Assembly: GCF_000374525.1 (NCBI RefSeq)
Contig: NZ_KB894571.1
Span: 558,001-622,000, forward strand
Source: Amorphus coralli DSM 19760
Lineage (GTDB): Bacteria > Pseudomonadota > Alphaproteobacteria > Rhizobiales > Amorphaceae
Direction: 5' to 3'
Length of the DNA: 64,000 nucleotides
This document shows, piece after piece, positions 8,266-16,755 of this stretch. A program made the position numbers and the translations under genes. The notes beneath the pieces are model-generated. The model ran no database searches and had not been told where the DNA came from. It saw only the letters and a program-made list of their open reading frames with translations. Numbering within the stretch: the first letter of the stretch is position 1; each line of letters begins with the position of its first letter.

Positions 8266-9840
8266 ATGAACGAGATGATCGACGACACCCGGGCCGCGGA
8301 CGGCGGCACCACCCCCACGCGTCGTCGCGGCGGCGGCGGTTCGGCCGCGCGCCGGGCCGGGCGAAGCTCCGGCACCGAGCAGCTCGGCTACATCACCCGC
8401 AGGCTGCCGGTGTTCGAGGTTCTCGACGAGGAGGCCCTGTCCCTCATCGAGACCAACGCCGACACGCTCCTGGAAGAGGTCGGCATCGAGTTCCGTGACG
8501 ATCCCGAGGCGCTCGCCATGTGGACGGATGCCGGCGCCGACGTCCAGGGCGAGCGGGTCCGCTTCCCCCGCGGCCTCTGCCGGGCGCTGCTTGCCACCGC
8601 GCCGGCGCGCTTCACCCAGCACGCCCGCAACCCGGCGCGCTCGGTGGAGATCGGCGGCCCGTCGACGGTGTTCGCGCCGGTCTACGGCCCGCCCTTCGTG
8701 CGCGATCTCGACGGCGGCCGGCGCTACGCCACGCTCGCCGACTTCGAGAATTTCGTGAAGCTGGCCTACATGGCGCCGGCGCTGCACCATTCCGGCGGCA
8801 CCGTGTGCGAGCCGGTGGACGTGCCGGTGAACAAGCGCCACCTCGACATGGTCTATTCCCACATCCGCTGGTCCGACAAACCCTTCATGGGGTCGGTGAC
8901 CGATCCCTCGCGGGCCGCCGATTCAGTGGAGATGGCGAAACTCGTCTTCGGCGCGGAATTCGTCGACGCCAACTGCGTTCTCATCAACCTGATCAACGCC
9001 AACTCGCCGATGGTCTTCGACGCGACGATGGTCGGCGCGCTCAAGGTCTACGCCCGGGCCAACCAGGCCTGCGTGGTGTCGCCCTTCATCCTGGCCGGCG
9101 CCATGTCGCCGGTGACCGTCGCCGGCACCCTGACCCAGGTGCTTGCCGAGGCGATGGCCGGCATGGCCTTCGCCCAGCTCTGCCGGCCGGGCGCGCCGGT
9201 GGTGTTCGGCACCTTCGCCTCGTCCATCTCCATGCAGTCGGGCGCCCCCACCTTCGGCACGCCGGAACCGGCGCTGGTGCTCTACGGCGCGGCACAGCTC
9301 GCCCGGCGCCTCGGGGTACCGTTCCGCTCCGGCGGATCGCTGGCGGGGTCGAAAGTCGCGGATGCGCAGGCCGCCTACGAGAGCGCCAACACGCTGCTGC
9401 CCACCGTCATGGCCGGCACCAACTTCGTCCTCCACTCCGCCGGCTGGCTGGAGGGCGGCCTCGTTGCCGGCTACGAGAAGTTCGTGCTCGACTGCGACCA
9501 GCTGGCCATGATGCAGCGCTTTCTGGGCGGCGTGGACATGTCGGAGAACGGTCAGGCGATGGACGCCATCCGCGAGGTCGGGCCCGGCAGCCACTATCTC
9601 GGCTGCGACCACACCCAGGCGAACTTCAAGACCGCGTTCTATCGCTCGCCGCTGGCTGACAACAACTCGTTCGAGCAATGGGAGGCCGATGGCAGCCTCA
9701 CCGCCGACCAGCGCGCCAACACGCTCTGGAAGAAGTGGCTGGCGGACTACGAGGCCCCGGCCATCGATCCCGGCGTCGACGAGGCCGTGAAGGCGTTCGT
9801 CGCCCGGCGCAAGGACGAGATGCCGGACGCCTTCGTGTGA
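8266..9840 (+). CDS. MttB-family (non-pyrrolysine) methylamine-type methyltransferase
   Basis: A 524-residue member of the trimethylamine/glycine-betaine methyltransferase superfamily, which transfers an N-methyl group from a quaternary or tertiary amine to Co(I) corrinoid. The frame has no in-frame UAG, so this is a non-pyrrolysine homologue, the group that includes glycine betaine methyltransferase MtgB. Visible signatures: LEEVGIEFRDDPEALAMW (about residue 69), HHSGGTVCEPVDV (about 179), SGAPTFGTPEPAL (about 325). The N-terminal 35 residues are Arg/Gly-rich and probably disordered. GGGGAG lies 8 bases before the ATG. Substrate unknown; neighbouring sarcosine oxidase favours glycine betaine, dimethylglycine or a similar compound. 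Confidence 0.87.
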   Translation: MNEMIDDTRAADGGTTPTRRRGGGGSAARRAGRSSGTEQLGYITRRLPVFEVLDEEALSLIETNADTLLEEVGIEFRDDPEALAMWTDAGADVQGERVRFPRGLCRALLATAPARFTQHARNPARSVEIGGPSTVFAPVYGPPFVRDLDGGRRYATLADFENFVKLAYMAPALHHSGGTVCEPVDVPVNKRHLDMVYSHIRWSDKPFMGSVTDPSRAADSVEMAKLVFGAEFVDANCVLINLINANSPMVFDATMVGALKVYARANQACVVSPFILAGAMSPVTVAGTLTQVLAEAMAGMAFAQLCRPGAPVVFGTFASSISMQSGAPTFGTPEPALVLYGAAQLARRLGVPFRSGGSLAGSKVADAQAAYESANTLLPTVMAGTNFVLHSAGWLEGGLVAGYEKFVLDCDQLAMMQRFLGGVDMSENGQAMDAIREVGPGSHYLGCDHTQANFKTAFYRSPLADNNSFEQWEADGSLTADQRANTLWKKWLADYEAPAIDPGVDEAVKAFVARRKDEMPDAFV

Positions 9841-9949
9841 ACCGGCGCGGCAAAACCGCGGGCAGGCCTGGCCCTGAGTGGCCGGACCGGCTCGACGGAA
9901 GGCCCGGGACGGGCCTTCCTGATCGAGACGGTCGGGATCGGGCGAGGCG

Positions 9950-10633
9950 TCAGAAGAAGTAGCTGACGCCGCCGCGCACGACGTTGGTGCGGGCATCCAT
10001 GTCGATGGTGCCGACCGTCGGCCCCAGCGCGTAGAGCTCGTTGGAGTATTCGGTGAAGAGATACTCCGCCCTGACCACGACATTCGGCGTCACCGCCGCT
10101 TCGACGCCGCCGCCTACCGTGTAGCCGGTGTGGTTCGCCGCGTCGGTGTAGCCCGGCGTCTGGGCCCGCATTCGGGCGAAGGCAATACCGCCGGTCAGGT
10201 AGGGCTGGACGCTCGCCAGCATCGGAAACTGGCCGAAGGCCACGCCGATCCGGCCGCGCGCGGAGCCCGTCCAGTCGATGCTGCCGTTGATGGACTGGCC
10301 GCCATAGGAACGGGTCTCGTCGAAGGTGGTGGCGTCGAGGTCCGCTTCCAGGCCGACCACGAACATCGGCGTGATCATCGTGGAGACACCGGCATGGATA
10401 CCGCCGGTGAACGCGTTCTCGTAGAGCGCCTTCTGGCCGGCATAGCCCGGGTCGACGGACGCGGCCGTCACGCCGGCATGGCCGCCGACATAGACACCGC
10501 TCCAGTCGAAACGGGTCGGCTCGGGCAGCGGCACCGGCTCGGCGAACACGACGTCCGGAAGATCTGCGGCGGAGGCGGCCGTCGTCATCGCTACCGCGAT
10601 GGCTGCGGCCGAGAAAAGGCGAGAAGCAATCAT
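9950..10633 (-). CDS. Outer-membrane beta-barrel surface protein
   Basis: About 227 residues: a signal peptide (MIASRLFSAAAIAVAMTT, cleavage after ASA), then FDWSGVYVGGHAGV and an alternating beta-barrel pattern ending in SYFF, the C-terminal aromatic needed for outer-membrane insertion. This is the porin-like Omp25/31 surface-antigen family of alphaproteobacteria. The longer frame up to 10684 would hide the signal peptide, so ATG 10633 is used. It resembles the protein at 10921-11586 in length and ending (NVVRAG/NVVRGG...SY), so the two are probably diverged tandem duplicates. Confidence 0.82.
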   Translation of the reverse strand: MIASRLFSAAAIAVAMTTAASAADLPDVVFAEPVPLPEPTRFDWSGVYVGGHAGVTAASVDPGYAGQKALYENAFTGGIHAGVSTMITPMFVVGLEADLDATTFDETRSYGGQSINGSIDWTGSARGRIGVAFGQFPMLASVQPYLTGGIAFARMRAQTPGYTDAANHTGYTVGGGVEAAVTPNVVVRAEYLFTEYSNELYALGPTVGTIDMDARTNVVRGGVSYFF

Positions 10634-10833
10634 ACTCGATACATCCCTGATCGTCTCGATATGGCCCCCGCGACCGCCGATCACCCTGCCGTCCGCTTAC
10701 TCCGGAAAGACGAATCGAGTGATGAGACCGATCGCGTGGTCAGGAATGTTTTCGCCGATAATTATAAAATTAAGGTTGATGCGCTGTTTACCTTAAGGAA
10801 ATTAACGTTAAGCGCTGTAAACCATAATTGTGG
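10634..10833. promoter_or_regulatory. AT-rich upstream region of the first barrel gene
   Basis: About 10730-10840 is strikingly AT-rich for this genome (TTATAAAATTAAGGTT, TACCTTAAGGAAATTAACG) and lies directly upstream of the barrel gene on the minus strand, downstream of the terminator of its paralogue. It is the natural place for the promoter; TATAATTAT read on the minus strand near 10757 is a possible -10, but no clear -35 was identified. Confidence 0.5.
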
Positions 10834-10862
10834 CAAACAAAAAAGGCGCCCCGAGGGGCGCC
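10834..10862 (-). terminator. Rho-independent terminator of the second barrel gene
   Basis: Read on the minus strand: GGCGCCCC, short loop, GGGGCGCC, then TTTTTTGTTTG. A perfect GC hairpin with a U tract, 58 bases after the stop of the gene at 10921-11586. Confidence 0.88.
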
Positions 10863-10920
10863 TTCTTCGCAGCCTGGCCGGAGGGCACCGCGGCGTCATC
10901 GCCACGGCGCCGGAGCCGGA

Positions 10921-11586
10921 TTAGAACTTGTAGGAGATACCGGCGCGGACGACGTTCGACGTCACGTCGATGTCGGTGGTCGTGCCGCCGAAGGTGTAGT
11001 CCTGGCTGCCGTAGTCGGCATACAGGTACTCCAGACGCGCCGTGACGTTCGGCGTGATCATGCCTTCGAGACCGGCACCCACGGTCCAGCCGGTGTGGGT
11101 GTTGGACTCCTTGAAGGCGCCGCTGGTCACGTCCACGTCGGCGAACGCGACACCACCGGTACCGTAGGCGAGGAACCGGTCGAAGGCGAAGCCGGCGCGA
11201 CCGCGGATGCTGGACGTCCAGTTGATGTTGGCGTTGCCCGCCACACCCGGCTGGAACGTGCCGTCCTGGTCGAACGACGTGCCGTCGACGTCACCCTCGA
11301 TACCGACGAGGAACTGCGGCGTGACCATGTAGTTGGCGCCGGCGTGGAAGCCGCCGGTGAAGGCGCTGCCGTCAGCGCCGTCGGTGCCGGTGAAGTCCGG
11401 ATCGACGTCACCACCGATCCAGCCCGCATGCAGACCGAGGTAGATGCCCGTCCAGTCGTAGACCTGAACCGGTGCCGGCTGGATCGGAGCGCTGTAGGTC
11501 TCCTGGGGGAGATCTGCCGCGAGAGCCGGAGCCGCGACCATGCACAGGCCCGCTCCAGCGAGAGCAAATCGACGCAATACCATCAT
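10921..11586 (-). CDS. Outer-membrane beta-barrel surface protein, paralogue
   Basis: About 221 residues with a signal peptide (MMVLRRFALAGAGLCMVAAP, cleavage after ALA) and an Omp25/31-like barrel: YDWTGIYLGLHAGWIGG, RGRAGFAFDRFLAYGTGG, and the final ISYKF. Starts at GTG 11595, ATG 11586 or ATG 11583 are possible; AAGG stands 8 bases before 11586, which is chosen. A strong terminator follows at 10834-10862, so it is a single-gene unit despite its paralogue next door. Such proteins are abundant, immunogenic outer-membrane components; no specific ligand can be inferred. Confidence 0.82.
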   Translation of the reverse strand: MMVLRRFALAGAGLCMVAAPALAADLPQETYSAPIQPAPVQVYDWTGIYLGLHAGWIGGDVDPDFTGTDGADGSAFTGGFHAGANYMVTPQFLVGIEGDVDGTSFDQDGTFQPGVAGNANINWTSSIRGRAGFAFDRFLAYGTGGVAFADVDVTSGAFKESNTHTGWTVGAGLEGMITPNVTARLEYLYADYGSQDYTFGGTTTDIDVTSNVVRAGISYKF

Positions 11587-11816
11587 TGTAACCACCTTGC
11601 TGACACAGGTTTTTTGAAGGGGTGCTCTTCTGTCACCCTCGCCGGATCGATCGTCCGTGGACTGCCGGCTTGCGCGCTAACTGAACGCTGCAATCTGGCT
11701 TTCGTTTCGCTATCTGGTGACGAGATTGCGGCGAAGAAGCTTTGACCGGGTATCAGGGTCAACAAAGCCTTAAGCGTTGCAAAGCTGCATCAGGGTCGCC
11801 GGTGCGACCCGGCCCT

Positions 11817-14138
11817 TCAGCGTGCCGCGCCGCCGTGTGCGGGGGGAGACGGCCGCCGGCGTGGCCCGTGCGGCCACTGGTCGAGCAACGCCTTGAGCTG
11901 GTGCTCTTCCATCGGGCGGGCGAAGAAGTAGCCTTGGGCGAAGTCGCACCCGATGCCGCGCAGGATGTCGCACTGCGCTTCCGTCTCCACGCCTTCGGCG
12001 ACCACGGAGCAGCCGATCTCGCGCGCGAGTTCCACGCACATCTCGACGATCTTCACGCTGTAGCTGTCGGTCTCGATGTTGCGGATGAAGCCCTTGTCGA
12101 CCTTGATCTCGTGCAGCGGGTAGTTCTGCAGGTAGCTCAGCGACGAGTAGCCCGTGCCGAAGTCATCGATGGCGATGTTGAAGCCGGCCGCGCGGATTTC
12201 GGCGAGCTGGGCGATCAGCTTGCTTTCGTCGGCGAGCACCGATTCCGTCAATTCCACCACCAGCCGGTTCGGCGAGATCGCGTAGCGTTGCGTGGCGTCG
12301 AGCAGCTGCTGCAACACCGGCGTGGTGGAGAACTGCGCGCCGGAGACGTTCACCGAAATCGGGATCGGATCCACGGTCCGTTCTGCCAGTTCCGATGCGA
12401 AATGCGCGGCGCGGTCGATGCCCCAGTCCCCCAGTCCGCCGATGAGGCCCGATTCCTCGGCGAGCGGAATGAAGATCGCCGGCGATTGCGGGCCGTAGGT
12501 GGCGTGGTTCCAGCGCATCAGCGCCTCCACTTGCACGATCCGGCCGGAATGAAGGTCGACGATGGGCTGGTACTGGAATGTCAGCTCGTCGCGGGCGATG
12601 GCGTCGCGCATGCCGGCCACCAGACGAGCCCGCTGCTGGGTCGCGATGGCCATCGCCGGCTCGAAGCGGCGGACAGTCCCGGCGGCGGAGCGCCGCGCGT
12701 CGCTAAGCGCGATTTCCGCATTGCGCAGCAGGACCGCCGGCTCATGGCTGTGGATGGAGGAGGCCCACCCCATCGAGAAGCCGATGATGGTCCGTCCACC
12801 CGCCACGTTGAACGGCTCGGCCAGAAGAGCACGCAGCCGGTCCACCTCCGCCTCGCACTCCGTGATCGTGGCCGCCGTGAAGGCGTAGGCGAACTCGTTG
12901 CCGCCGGTGCGCGCCGACAGCCGGTTCAGGTCCGGCTCCGCCCGCAGGCGGCGAGCGATGGACGACAGGAGCCGGTCGCCCGTGTCCATGCCGTAGCTCT
13001 CGTTCAGCGCCCCCATCCCGCGCACATTGAGGAGCACAACCGCCACCAGGTGTGCGCCGCGCTCGAACAGCACCCCTTCCAGGTCGCGTTCGAGGCCAAG
13101 CCGGTTGCGGATTCCGGTGAGACCATCCTGGTAGGCGGCCTCGCGCATCTTGTTCAGCCCTTCCACCGCCTCCGTTACGTCGTGGGCAACGCCGGCATAG
13201 TGGGTCAGGATGCCGTCGTGCCCGTGAATCGGGGTCAGCGACAGCTCGTTCCAGAACATCGTTCCGTTCTTGCGGTAGTTGCGCAGGGTGACGCGCACGG
13301 CCCGCTCCTGGGCGATGGCATCGCGCACCAGTCCCACCGCCGGCTGATTGCGATCCGAGGCCTGCAGGAACCGGCAGTTCCGACCGAGCACCTCGTTCTC
13401 GTCATAGCCCGACAGGCGCAGGAAACCCTCGTTCACGTAGATGACCGGCTGCGTACCGACGGTCATGTCCACCACGAGCACCCCCTCGCGGATCGAGTTG
13501 AGCGCCTGTTCCTTCAGGCTCGGCAGGAAGGCTCCGCCCTCCTCGACCGTATCGATGAAGCGGCCGGTGATGTCGAGATGAACGCCGTGCACCAGCACCG
13601 CCTTCCCGGCAGCGTCGCGTTCGATGAAACCCCTGGCCTCGACACTGATATAGCGTCCGTCCGCCTTCTTGACCCGGTACACGTTGCGGCAGTCCGGAGC
13701 GCCGTTCTCGATGCACTGGGCCAGCGTCGATTTCGCCCGCTCGACATCGTCGGGATGGAAATGGGTGAACGCCGGATACCAGCCAGGATTGACCCTGCTG
13801 TCGCGCCCGAGGAGCACGAGTTCCGATGCACCCACATAGACCAGCTCAGTCGTGGGATCGTAGGTCCAGGTGCCGATGCGGCCGGCGGCCGTGGCCCGGG
13901 CGAGATCCCTCTCCGTGGCGGTTGCCGACCGCAGTGCCCCGACCAGCAGCAGCCCGACGGCCAGAAGCGGCAGCACGACGATCCAGACCAGCTCCAGGGC
14001 GCTGCCCAGAAGTCCGGTCAGCGGATCCGATCGCGTGCGGAGGAAGGCCAGGTACCAGGCCAGCACGCCGAGAGCTGTCAGAACAATCAGCAGCGATGCG
14101 GCGAGAAGGCAGGGCCTGGTCCGGTGGAAGGGTGTCAT
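11817..14138 (-). CDS. LOV/PAS-GGDEF-EAL protein, putative blue-light-sensing c-di-GMP phosphodiesterase
   Basis: A 773-residue inner-membrane protein: two N-terminal transmembrane helices (about 8-30, 47-67), a PAS domain (about 85-195), a LOV-type PAS (about 215-325), a GGDEF domain and an EAL domain. The LOV domain has GRNCRFLQ with the photoadduct Cys255 and the flavin-site Asn287 and Asn297; the conserved Gln of VGVQ is Ala318 here. The GGDEF motif is degenerate (RTGGNEF, Asp to Asn at 414), so cyclase activity is unlikely. The EAL domain keeps E538-A-L, N597, E629, D658-D659, K679 and E715, so phosphodiesterase activity is likely. Its ATG overlaps the kaiB stop (ATGA), placing it in the kaiCB operon. 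Light sensing is inferred from motifs. Confidence 0.85.
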   Translation of the reverse strand: MTPFHRTRPCLLAASLLIVLTALGVLAWYLAFLRTRSDPLTGLLGSALELVWIVVLPLLAVGLLLVGALRSATATERDLARATAAGRIGTWTYDPTTELVYVGASELVLLGRDSRVNPGWYPAFTHFHPDDVERAKSTLAQCIENGAPDCRNVYRVKKADGRYISVEARGFIERDAAGKAVLVHGVHLDITGRFIDTVEEGGAFLPSLKEQALNSIREGVLVVDMTVGTQPVIYVNEGFLRLSGYDENEVLGRNCRFLQASDRNQPAVGLVRDAIAQERAVRVTLRNYRKNGTMFWNELSLTPIHGHDGILTHYAGVAHDVTEAVEGLNKMREAAYQDGLTGIRNRLGLERDLEGVLFERGAHLVAVVLLNVRGMGALNESYGMDTGDRLLSSIARRLRAEPDLNRLSARTGGNEFAYAFTAATITECEAEVDRLRALLAEPFNVAGGRTIIGFSMGWASSIHSHEPAVLLRNAEIALSDARRSAAGTVRRFEPAMAIATQQRARLVAGMRDAIARDELTFQYQPIVDLHSGRIVQVEALMRWNHATYGPQSPAIFIPLAEESGLIGGLGDWGIDRAAHFASELAERTVDPIPISVNVSGAQFSTTPVLQQLLDATQRYAISPNRLVVELTESVLADESKLIAQLAEIRAAGFNIAIDDFGTGYSSLSYLQNYPLHEIKVDKGFIRNIETDSYSVKIVEMCVELAREIGCSVVAEGVETEAQCDILRGIGCDFAQGYFFARPMEEHQLKALLDQWPHGPRRRPSPPAHGGAAR

Positions 14139-14503
14139 GGCTTGCCGCCCGCCGGCGCAGCCGATGTCTTGGATGGCACCCCGGACCCGACGAGCCCGTC
14201 GGCGAAACTCTTCAGGAAGAGGTCGAGTTCGTCCCTGTCTTCCAGATCGCCGATCAGCCAGAGACGCCGCTCGCGATCGGATGCGAGCAGGGACGGTGTC
14301 GCGACCACGCCGGATGCCAGCGCGGCGCGGGGGTCTTCGAACACGTCCACCACCCTCAGCCGTCCCGCCAGCGTAACGTGGTCCGACAGCGCGGCCTCGA
14401 GCGTCCCCTTCGCGCGGATGGAGGCGGGGTGCGATCCACCCACGAACAGGGTCAGGTGAACCCCGCCAGCCTCGCGCCCCGGACCACTACGGTTGTCGGT
14501 CAT
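14135..14503 (-). CDS. kaiB: KaiB-like clock protein
   Basis: A 122-residue thioredoxin-like KaiB homologue. LTLFVGGSHPASIRA is the KaiB strand-1/helix-1, DVFEDPRAALASGVVATPSL the strand-2 to cis-Pro region. The frame could begin at 14605, but ATG 14503 overlaps the kaiC stop as ATGA and gives the normal N-terminus. A 20-residue C-terminal tail exceeds the usual length of about 100. KaiB binds the KaiC CI ring in circadian or timer systems. The stop overlaps the start of the LOV-EAL gene, so all three are coupled. No kaiA is in the window, as expected outside cyanobacteria. Confidence 0.85.
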   Translation of the reverse strand: MTDNRSGPGREAGGVHLTLFVGGSHPASIRAKGTLEAALSDHVTLAGRLRVVDVFEDPRAALASGVVATPSLLASDRERRLWLIGDLEDRDELDLFLKSFADGLVGSGVPSKTSAAPAGGKP

Positions 14504-16053
14504 GGCGCTTCCCCGGCCTTGTCGTTCTGATCCGGCGCACCCTGCTCTCCGCGAAACAGCGGATCGCGCTCGATCTCGCTGATCTCGTCGCGCAGGCGCT
14601 GCCACCGGCTGCGGATCGCCGCCTGGTCGCCGCGCAGCCCCTCGCCTCTTGCCAACGAGGCGAGTGAGATCCCGGCGTCGCCGAGCACGAGCGCGCTGAC
14701 CTCGCTGGAATGCGCTGTCCCGCGCGCCTTGACGATGGACAGCTCGCGGACCCGTTCGCCACCGACACCGGCATAGCTGAGCTCGATCCAGGTATCGGCG
14801 ATCGCGGATATGCCGCTGAGGCTCTGCTGGCCGTCGTGGGCGCCAGGATCGAGCAGGCTGGTGACCACCACCGTCGATCGCTGGCTCTTGAGCAGCCGGA
14901 AGAGGCGCTCGAGAAGCTGGTCCGCGTCCGGGTCGTCACTGCCCGCCTTCACCAGCGCGGAGATGGGATCGACGACAACCCGGCGCGGCCGGAAGGCCTC
15001 CACTTCGCGCAGCACCGCGAGATAGATCTCTTCCGGCTGGGCCGTTCGCGGCATCAGGCTCAACGAACGGATCAGGCCGTTGCGCGCCGGCGTCTCCAGG
15101 TCGATCCCCACCGAGGCGACGTTCGCGGCGATGCGCTCGAACGGTTCCTCGAAGGAGATGCAGAGCCCCTTCTCGCCCTGCTCGGCCCCGGCCACGAGAA
15201 AGGCTGAGGCCAGCGACGTCTTGGCCGTGCCCGGCGCACCGGAGACCAGCAGCGCCGTGCCGCGAAACACCCCCCCGCACAGTCGGTGATCCAGGTCGGC
15301 CACCCCGGTTGAGATCCGCTCGCCGAGATCGGGAAGCGCCTCGTCGTCGATGGTCACGGCGTCCGCGATGGAGAATCCTGCCCGATCGATGACGAATGGA
15401 TGCAGGCCAGGCCGGGCCTGGGTGCCCCGATACTTGATGACCGTCGCCGACCGGCGGCCGCGCAGGGGGCCACCGCCGTTCTCCAACTGCAGCACGCACT
15501 GCATCGCGTACTGCATGAAGACATAGTCGGGGTCGCGCGGTCCGTCGCGCCGCTTCACCGTGATGAGGGCGGTAAGCGACAGGTCGGACAGCGTATCGAG
15601 CAGGTGAAGGAACTGGCGGCGACGGGCGAGCGGACTCGGCAGCAGGTCCAGAAGCTGGTCGATACCGTCGAAGACGACGAAGCGGACGCCGTATTCCGTG
15701 ATCATCGCGCTCAGCGAGGCCATCAATCCGTCGAGGCTGAAGCTGCCTGCGAAGGCGGCCCGGGTGGTGGACTGTGCGTCGAGAAAATGAAGGCGCTTGC
15801 CGACCAGGGCCTCGTTCGCCCAGTCGAAGGAGCGCGTGTTGGCAACGATGGAGGCCGGGCTTTCCTCGAACGCCACGAATAGTGTCGGCCCGTCGTGCCC
15901 TGCCCAGTGCGTGGCGATCTGGCTGGCCAGCACCGTCTTGCCGACACCTGGGCCGCCGGTGATCAGCGTCGCGGCACCGGCCGGCACCCCGCCTGCCAGG
16001 ATGGCATCCAGTCCCGCGGTTCCCACCGAAACCTTCTGCGGCATGCCATCCAC
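14500..16053 (-). CDS. kaiC: KaiC-like two-domain RecA/ATPase clock protein
   Basis: About 517 residues with tandem RecA-like domains. CI: Walker A GGPGVGKT (about 33-40), catalytic Glu pair in FEESP (63-64). CII: Walker A SGAPGTAKT (about 271-279), Glu pair in FEEPFERI (302-303). The autophosphorylation site reads GISAIADT: Ser416 is kept, but the neighbouring Thr of cyanobacterial KaiC is Ala417, so only single-site phosphorylation seems possible. Start: TTG at 16134 lacks a ribosome site; AGGAGG at 16065-16070 lies 11 bases before GTG 16053 and 20 before ATG 16044, so GTG is preferred with some doubt. First gene of the kaiC-kaiB-LOV/EAL operon. Confidence 0.87.
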   Translation of the reverse strand: MDGMPQKVSVGTAGLDAILAGGVPAGAATLITGGPGVGKTVLASQIATHWAGHDGPTLFVAFEESPASIVANTRSFDWANEALVGKRLHFLDAQSTTRAAFAGSFSLDGLMASLSAMITEYGVRFVVFDGIDQLLDLLPSPLARRRQFLHLLDTLSDLSLTALITVKRRDGPRDPDYVFMQYAMQCVLQLENGGGPLRGRRSATVIKYRGTQARPGLHPFVIDRAGFSIADAVTIDDEALPDLGERISTGVADLDHRLCGGVFRGTALLVSGAPGTAKTSLASAFLVAGAEQGEKGLCISFEEPFERIAANVASVGIDLETPARNGLIRSLSLMPRTAQPEEIYLAVLREVEAFRPRRVVVDPISALVKAGSDDPDADQLLERLFRLLKSQRSTVVVTSLLDPGAHDGQQSLSGISAIADTWIELSYAGVGGERVRELSIVKARGTAHSSEVSALVLGDAGISLASLARGEGLRGDQAAIRSRWQRLRDEISEIERDPLFRGEQGAPDQNDKAGEAP

Positions 16054-16198
16054 GATCGACTTTGCCTCCTTCGCCTCCCGAGCCGAATATCCACCCGGTT
16101 CAGGATCCGTCTGTTTCGGGCCACGTCCGTCCAAGGTCGGTGGTCCGGTTGTGGGCGGTCAACGCTTTCCAGAGCGTAAACCTGCCGAAGCGTGGCGG

Positions 16199-16576
16199 TC
16201 AGGGCTTGGCGACCATCGACCCTGTCGCCGGATCGACGGCGAGATAGGCAAGCCCGGCACTCTTCCACGCGCCGAAGCCGCCGTCCATGTGGGCCAGCTG
16301 CGTGATGCCCGCCGCCGCGCACGCCTCGGCCACCTTGCGCGAGCGAATGCCGGACCCGCAGTGAAACACCAGTGCCTTGTCCGACTGGCCCGGCAGCTTT
16401 TCGGCATCGAAGGAGGACAGCGGCAGCAGGAGCGCGCCCTTGATGTGCTCGAACGCGAACTCTGCCGGCGTGCGCACATCCACCAGCACGATCTCGTTGC
16501 GGTCGAACCGTTCCGCCACCTCTTCGGGCGTCAGGATCTCCAGCGTTGCTTCGCCGATCGTTTCCGTCTTCGCCAT
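16199..16576 (-). CDS. Rhodanese-domain protein
   Basis: A single rhodanese domain of about 125 residues. EILTPEEVAERF leads to VLVDVRTPAEFAFEHIKGAL, and the active-site loop is FHCGSGIRSR with the catalytic Cys. The C-terminal HMDGGFGAWKSAGL is typical. Such proteins carry sulfane sulfur or act as sulfurtransferases in the cytoplasm; the acceptor is unknown. The open frame extends to 16732, but ATG 16576 gives a domain-sized protein with a good start (MAKTETIG) and GGAG-like purines upstream. It is 145 bases upstream of the kaiC gene on the same strand; whether it is co-transcribed is unclear. Confidence 0.83.
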   Translation of the reverse strand: MAKTETIGEATLEILTPEEVAERFDRNEIVLVDVRTPAEFAFEHIKGALLLPLSSFDAEKLPGQSDKALVFHCGSGIRSRKVAEACAAAGITQLAHMDGGFGAWKSAGLAYLAVDPATGSMVAKP

Positions 16577-16755
16577 GGCCGTGCACTCCTTCTTCACATC
16601 GAACACATCCCCGGTCAGGGTGATGGAAACCGACAGACCGTTCCACTCTAACGCCTCAGGACCCCTGACGATCCTTAGCCCGCCATAATTCAGGGGGCAC
16701 CGTCTCCACGCCGCGCGTCCTGCGGCGGCCACCCCGAATGCAAGAACCGGTCCCC

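Noticed and set aside
8266-9840. Pyrrolysine-dependent trimethylamine methyltransferase
   Set aside because: No in-frame UAG interrupts the gene; the family is therefore the non-pyrrolysine one.
11742-14459. 905-residue plus-strand frame opposite the LOV-EAL and kaiB genes
   Set aside because: Antisense to strongly conserved motifs; codon use is of the shadow type.
16054-16134. KaiC starting at TTG 16134
   Set aside because: No ribosome site precedes it; AGGAGG stands just before GTG 16053, which gives the family length.
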